Assembly: GCA_023389425.1 (NCBI GenBank)
Contig: JAEWEK010000074.1
Span: forward strand, 1-9,762
Direction: 5' to 3'
Source of the DNA: Pseudomonadota bacterium
GTDB lineage: Bacteria > Pseudomonadota > Gammaproteobacteria > Burkholderiales > Burkholderiaceae_D
DNA length: 9,762 nucleotides
Part shown: piece after piece, positions 7,156 through 9,762 of the stretch
How positions within the stretch are numbered: the stretch's first letter is position 1
Layout: every line of letters begins with the position of its first letter
Notes under the pieces: model-generated
Database searches by the model: none
Told to the model about the DNA's origin: nothing
What the model saw: the letters and a program-made list of their open reading frames with translations, nothing else
Made by a program: the position numbers and the translations under genes

Positions 7156-7260
7156 CGTCGTCCTCGCGAAGGCGGGGACCCCATTCCTGCGCAAACCACC
7201 AGCGTTTAGACGTAGTGGCTGTGCCTGGAAAATGGGATTCCCGCCTGCGCGGGAACGACG
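7156..7260. repeat. Array element A (105 bp, long-loop type)
   Basis: The left arm is 7156-7185 and the right arm 7231-7260, imperfect inverted repeats. The 45-nt interior differs from the other three array elements but resembles the interior of the element at window start (1-101). This suggests it is the ancestral, complete form from which the shorter tandem units derive. Confidence 0.85.
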
Positions 7261-7303
7261 TTCTGTTGCCGCCCGCCGTCGCCCAGCCAATTAAGCAATC
7301 GAC

Positions 7304-7367
7304 CGTCGTCCCCCATTTCTGCTGGCTGCATCGGGAAAATGGGATTCCCGCCTGCGCGGGAACGACG
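7304..7367. repeat. Array element B (64 bp, deleted left arm)
   Basis: The right arm (7338-7367) is complete. The left arm (7304-7317) lacks 16 bp that are present in elements C and D; the deletion removes exactly the inner hairpin of the left arm. The interior is otherwise identical to element C. Confidence 0.85.
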
Positions 7368-7410
7368 TTCTGTTGCCGCCCGCCGTCGCCCAGCGTATCA
7401 AGCAATAGAC

Positions 7411-7490
7411 CGTCGTCCTCGCGAAGGCGGGAACCCCATTTCTGCTGGCTGCATCGGGAAAATGGGATTCCCGCCTGCGCGGGAACGACG
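7411..7490. repeat. Array element C (80 bp)
   Basis: Left arm 7411-7440 and right arm 7461-7490, with a 20-nt interior shared with elements B and D. Confidence 0.88.
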
Positions 7491-7533
7491 TTCTGTTGCC
7501 GCCCGCCGTCGCCCAGCCTATTAAGCAATCGAC

Positions 7534-7613
7534 CGTCGTCCTCGCGAAGGCGGGGACCCCATTTCTGCTGGCTGCATCGGGAACATGGGATTCCCGCCAG
7601 CGCGGGAACGACG
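7534..7613. repeat. Array element D (80 bp)
   Basis: Left arm 7534-7563 and right arm about 7585-7613, with a few substitutions in the right arm relative to element C. It ends 20 bp from the stop codon of the peroxiredoxin gene and may shape the 3' end of that transcript. Confidence 0.88.
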
Positions 7614-7633
7614 TGCTCTCTTCGCGCTCGCGC

Positions 7634-8272
7634 TTACTTGTTCGGCTGCGGCGTCACCCGCAGATACGGCCGTGCCGCCGTGAAGCCCTTCGGATACTTC
7701 TTCTTCAGCTCCTCCGGATCCTGCACCGTCAGCGGAATGATGACGTCGTCCCCATCCTTCCAGTTGCCCGGAGTGGCCACGGTGTAGCCGTCGGTCAGTT
7801 GCAGCGCATCGATCACGCGCAGCACTTCGTCGAAGTTGCGGCCGGTGCTCATCGGATAGGTGATAATCAGGCGCACCTTTTTCTTCGGATCGATGATGAA
7901 CAACGAGCGCACCGTGGCGGCGACCGACTGTTCCGGGTGGATCATGTCGTACATCTTCGACACTTTCATGTCCTGGTCGGCCACGATCGGGAAACCGACC
8001 ACGGTCTTCTGGGTGTCCTCGATGTCCTTGATCCAGTTGCGGTGCTGCTCGGCCGGATCGACCGACAGAGCGATCGCTTTCACGTTGCGCTTGTCGAACT
8101 CCGGTTTCAGCTTGGCGGTCAGGCCCAGTTCGGTCGTGCACACCGGGGTAAAGTCCGCCGGGTGCGAGAACAGCACCACCCAGGAATCGCCCGCCCACTC
8201 ATAGAAATGCAACTTGCCAATCGACGAATCCTGTTCGAAATCCGGTGCGGTATCGCCAAGACGTAAGCTCAT
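7634..8272 (-). CDS. 1-Cys peroxiredoxin, Prx6-type (AhpC/TSA family)
   Basis: This is a cytoplasmic thiol peroxidase that reduces hydrogen peroxide, organic peroxides or peroxynitrite. The 212-residue length fits the Prx6 subfamily. The peroxidatic cysteine is Cys45 in SHPADFTPVCTTE (36-48). Arg122 and the YPMSTGRNFDEVLR segment (139-152) match the Prx6 active site and C-terminal domain. No other cysteine is present, so there is no resolving cysteine within the chain and the enzyme must be recycled by an external thiol. The start is well supported by AAGGAG (8280-8285) 7 nt upstream of the ATG. It lies 31 bp downstream of dgkA on the same strand and may be transcribed with it. No OxyR-type site is evident. 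Confidence 0.95.
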   Translation of the reverse strand: MSLRLGDTAPDFEQDSSIGKLHFYEWAGDSWVVLFSHPADFTPVCTTELGLTAKLKPEFDKRNVKAIALSVDPAEQHRNWIKDIEDTQKTVVGFPIVADQDMKVSKMYDMIHPEQSVAATVRSLFIIDPKKKVRLIITYPMSTGRNFDEVLRVIDALQLTDGYTVATPGNWKDGDDVIIPLTVQDPEELKKKYPKGFTAARPYLRVTPQPNK

Positions 8273-8303
8273 GGTTATACTCCTTCGGTTTGGGTTGGAC
8301 CAG

Positions 8304-8690
8304 CTAGAAATAACGATTGTAGAGCACCACGCACCAGGTTGCAGCCGCCAGCCCGATTGCGAGCGCGACCGCGGCGCTGCCGAGGTCCTTGGCGTTCTTG
8401 GACAGCGGATGGCGCTCCAGCGAAATGCGGTCGACCACTGCCTCCAGCGCGGAATTGATGATTTCGACGATCAGCACCAGCACCAGCACCCCGATCAGCA
8501 CCAGCTTCTGGAAGGCCGACACCGGCAGCGACAGCGCCACCGCGGTCGCGATCACGACCACCACCAGTTCCTGCCGGAATGCATGTTCGTGGCGCCAGGC
8601 CGCCTTGAAGCCATCGGCGGAATTGAAGAATGCCGACAGGATCCGGCGCAGGCCGCTTTTGCTTTTGAATTCGCTGGTGAGGTTGTCCAT
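8304..8690 (-). CDS. dgkA: Diacylglycerol kinase, small membrane type
   Basis: DgkA is an inner-membrane trimeric enzyme that phosphorylates diacylglycerol to phosphatidic acid, recycling lipid left over from periplasmic glucan and lipopolysaccharide modification. The 128-residue protein has three membrane segments (about 38-56, 60-80 and 104-124) and the signature EIINSALEAVVDRI (76-89). Glu76 matches the catalytic base position of the E. coli enzyme. KDLGSAAV (101-108) is also conserved. The ATG at 8690 gives a family-length protein with a GGAA ribosome site. The frame is open to an ATG at 8771, but that extension of 27 residues is unlike the family. The divergent IclR-type gene starts 125 bp away. 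Confidence 0.95.
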   Translation of the reverse strand: MDNLTSEFKSKSGLRRILSAFFNSADGFKAAWRHEHAFRQELVVVVIATAVALSLPVSAFQKLVLIGVLVLVLIVEIINSALEAVVDRISLERHPLSKNAKDLGSAAVALAIGLAAATWCVVLYNRYF

Positions 8691-8701
8691 GAAGTATTCC
8701 G

Positions 8702-8735
8702 GTTGTGCGTCGATCCACATTATGCCTTGCACAAC
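8702..8735. promoter_or_regulatory. Inverted repeat upstream of dgkA
   Basis: GTTGTGC (8702-8708) and GCACAAC (8729-8735) are perfect 7-bp inverted repeats around a 20-nt spacer, starting 12 bp upstream of the dgkA start codon. A CATAAT hexamer on the minus strand lies in the spacer and might be a -10, without a good -35. This may be an operator or a leader hairpin. Confidence 0.3.
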
Positions 8736-8751
8736 GCTGCTGGCTTGGGGT

Positions 8752-8781
8752 TTGCCACGACTTTTCATCATATGGTATAAA
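8752..8781 (+). promoter_or_regulatory. Sigma70-type promoter of the IclR-family gene
   Basis: TTGCCA (8752-8757), an 18-bp spacer, and TATAAA (8776-8781): five of six matches to each consensus hexamer. Transcription would begin near 8788, leaving a leader of about 28 nt. An inverted repeat, CGACTT (8758-8763) and AAGTCG (8783-8788), flanks the -10 and could be the operator for autoregulation. Confidence 0.65.
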
Positions 8782-8815
8782 GAAGTCGGATTTACTGCAG
8801 TGCACCAACCACATC

Positions 8816-9601
8816 ATGAAAATGGACACCGTTGAACCGGCCAAGACTTCGATCCAGGTGATCGAGCGGATGGTAGCTTTACTGGACGCACTGGCCGCGT
8901 ATCCGGATCCGGTAAGCCTCAAGGAATTGTCGAAGGTTTCGGGTCTGCACCCCTCCACCGCCCACCGCATCCTGAACGACATGGTCGTCACGCGCTTCGT
9001 CGATCGCGTCGAGCCGGGCACCTATCGGCTCGGCATGCGGCTGCTGGAGTTGGGCAACGTGGTCAAGAGCCGGCTGTCGGTGCGCGAAGCGGCGCTCGAC
9101 TTCATGCGCACCCTGCACAAGAAGACCCAGCAGACCGTCAACCTGTCGGTGCGCCAGGGCGACGAAATCGTCTACATCGACCGTGCGTTCTCGGAACGCT
9201 CCGGCATGCAGGTGGTGCGCGCGATCGGCGGGCGCGGTCCGCTGCACCTGACGTCCACCGGCAAGCTGTTCCTGTCCGTCGACGAGCCCAAGGCGATCCG
9301 CGCCTACGCCACACGTACCGGACTGGCAGGGCATAACAAGAATTCGATCACCGACCTGTCCAAGCTCGAACGCGAGCTGTCGCTGGTGCGCGCACGCGGC
9401 TATGCGCGCGACAACGAGGAACTGGAACTGGGCGTGCGCTGCATGGCCGCCGGCATCCACGACGACAGCGGCAAGCTGGTCGCGGGTTTGTCGATTTCAG
9501 CGCCGGCGGACCGGCTCCAGGATGATTGGCTGGAAGATCTGGTAGCGACGGCCGCGCAGATTTCGTCGACCCTGGGGTTCAGGCCGGCCAGCGCGGCGTA
9601 A
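8816..9601 (+). CDS. IclR-family transcriptional regulator
   Basis: This is a DNA-binding regulator of the IclR family, 261 residues. The N-terminal winged helix-turn-helix lies at about 12-75 (SLKELSKVSGLHPSTAHRIL, 34-53). The C-terminal effector-binding domain runs from about 80 to 253 and includes GPLHLTSTGKLFL (141-153) and GYARDNEELELGVRCMAAGI (195-214), both typical of the family. The ligand and targets cannot be read from sequence; neighbours do not suggest a catabolic pathway. Start choice is between ATG at 8816 and ATG at 8822, neither with a clear ribosome site. The frame continues upstream to 8705, but that extension overlaps the promoter and is not family-like. The short predicted leader and poor ribosome site suggest weak translation. 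Confidence 0.92.
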   Translation: MKMDTVEPAKTSIQVIERMVALLDALAAYPDPVSLKELSKVSGLHPSTAHRILNDMVVTRFVDRVEPGTYRLGMRLLELGNVVKSRLSVREAALDFMRTLHKKTQQTVNLSVRQGDEIVYIDRAFSERSGMQVVRAIGGRGPLHLTSTGKLFLSVDEPKAIRAYATRTGLAGHNKNSITDLSKLERELSLVRARGYARDNEELELGVRCMAAGIHDDSGKLVAGLSISAPADRLQDDWLEDLVATAAQISSTLGFRPASAA

Positions 9602-9621
9602 CGTCGACCACCGCCCTCACT

Positions 9622-9641
9622 ACGTCGTCCCCGCGCAGGCG
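9622..9641. repeat. Truncated dRS3-like repeat arm
   Basis: The 20 bp match the outer arm of the other elements (compare 2281 onward), starting ACGTCGTCCCCGCG. The expected continuation GGAACCC and the partner arm are missing; the sequence changes to unrelated DNA at about 9641/9642. It lies 20 bp after the IclR-family stop codon. Confidence 0.7.
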
Positions 9642-9762
9642 CACTAGTGTCCGGAATAATTTTGTTGACACAATCAGAAGAGGCATGGCTGCATCCTAGC
9701 TAGGGTCACTGCCTCTTCGGTTCGCCGTCGTCGCCGTTTTCTGAGTTCGTCGGTTTCGATCC
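9642..9762. other. Unassigned DNA at right edge, possible mobile-element end
   Basis: This stretch follows the broken repeat and starts with a more AT-rich segment (9650-9676). It includes an 8-bp palindrome CACTAGTG (9642-9649) and a perfect consensus -35 hexamer TTGACA (9665-9670) with no -10 after it. A hairpin with arms 9677-9685 and 9710-9718 follows. On the minus strand all three frames enter from the right edge and stop at 9706, 9696 and 9674, so the C-terminal tail of a gene such as a transposase could end here. The frame cannot be chosen from 121 bp, and no known insertion sequence is identified. Confidence 0.35.
9677..9718. repeat. Hairpin-forming inverted repeat
   Basis: GAAGAGGCA (9677-9685) and TGCCTCTTC (9710-9718) are perfect 9-bp arms around a 24-nt loop, and the loop contains the 10-bp palindrome CCTAGCTAGG (9695-9704). 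There is no T-run next to either arm. It may be a structured end of an inserted element or a transcription end for a gene entering from the right. Confidence 0.6.

Larger units (their letters stand above)
7115..7613. repeat. Tandem array of four dRS3-like palindromes with 43-bp linkers
   Basis: This gene-free region between the peroxiredoxin and TauE/SafE genes consists of elements at 7156-7260, 7304-7367, 7411-7490 and 7534-7613. The three linkers (7261-7303, 7368-7410, 7491-7533) are each 43 bp and almost identical. The repeat period is 123 bp, or 107 bp where one element lost 16 bp. An inverted copy of the linker core lies before the first element (7115-7134). Translations across the array only reflect the repeat; no gene is supported. 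Confidence 0.9.

Noticed and set aside
7156..7613. CRISPR-like array
   Set aside because: The regular spacing is suggestive, but the 43-bp linkers are near-identical rather than unique and the repeats are 64-105 bp palindromes. No cas genes are present.
7014..7787. 257-codon plus-strand frame across the repeat array
   Set aside because: Its repeated peptide only reflects the palindromic elements, and it runs into the peroxiredoxin gene on the other strand.
8691..8771. N-terminal extension of DgkA to the ATG at 8771
   Set aside because: It adds 27 residues unlike the family and would place the start inside the divergent promoter. The ATG at 8690 gives the usual length and puts the catalytic Glu at 76.
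9665..9693. Outward promoter from the TTGACA hexamer
   Set aside because: The -35 is perfect, but no acceptable -10 lies 16-18 bp downstream.

Overview
The window is GC-rich (roughly 65%) chromosomal DNA of a betaproteobacterium. The protein sequences and the many GTTCCCGC/GCGGGAAC palindromes would fit an Oxalobacteraceae member (Massilia/Janthinobacterium type). That placement is an inference from gene content and style, not from a search. Nine complete protein genes are supported, all of recognisable families.

Layout. Bases 1-172 hold a palindromic repeat element and the leader of pyrD. Positions 173-2274 (+) carry pyrD (quinone-dependent dihydroorotate dehydrogenase) and a Tas-type aldo/keto reductase, 17 bp apart. 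A second repeat element (2281-2385) lies between this pair and the converging sulfur operon. Positions 2386-6138 (-) form a very compact sulfate assimilation operon, cysT-cysW-cysA-cysB: two membrane permeases, the ATPase, and the LysR-type regulator CysB, with ATGA overlaps at two of the three junctions. The periplasmic sulfate-binding protein gene that usually leads such an operon is absent. In its place upstream is a TauE/SafE-family permease (6251-7024, -).

Upstream of that permease, 7115-7613 is a tandem array of four dRS3-like palindromic elements separated by nearly identical 43-bp linkers. Then come a 1-Cys (Prx6-type) peroxiredoxin (7634-8272, -) and diacylglycerol kinase dgkA (8304-8690, -), 31 bp apart. 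Divergent from dgkA is an IclR-family regulator (8816-9601, +) with a good sigma70-type promoter. The right edge (9622-9762) holds half of a repeat element that breaks off abruptly into unrelated DNA containing a 9-bp-stem hairpin, possibly the end of a mobile element.

The most interesting signal is regulatory. The same 28-bp palindrome, AAGCAAACGA-N8-TCATTTGC(A/T)T, occurs once upstream of cysT and once upstream of the TauE/SafE gene, in the same orientation and at a similar distance from each start codon. It ties the two units into one probable sulfur regulon, with CysB, encoded at the end of the operon, as the obvious candidate regulator. No completely new gene system is visible. The novelty lies in the operator, the gene arrangement and the repeat array.
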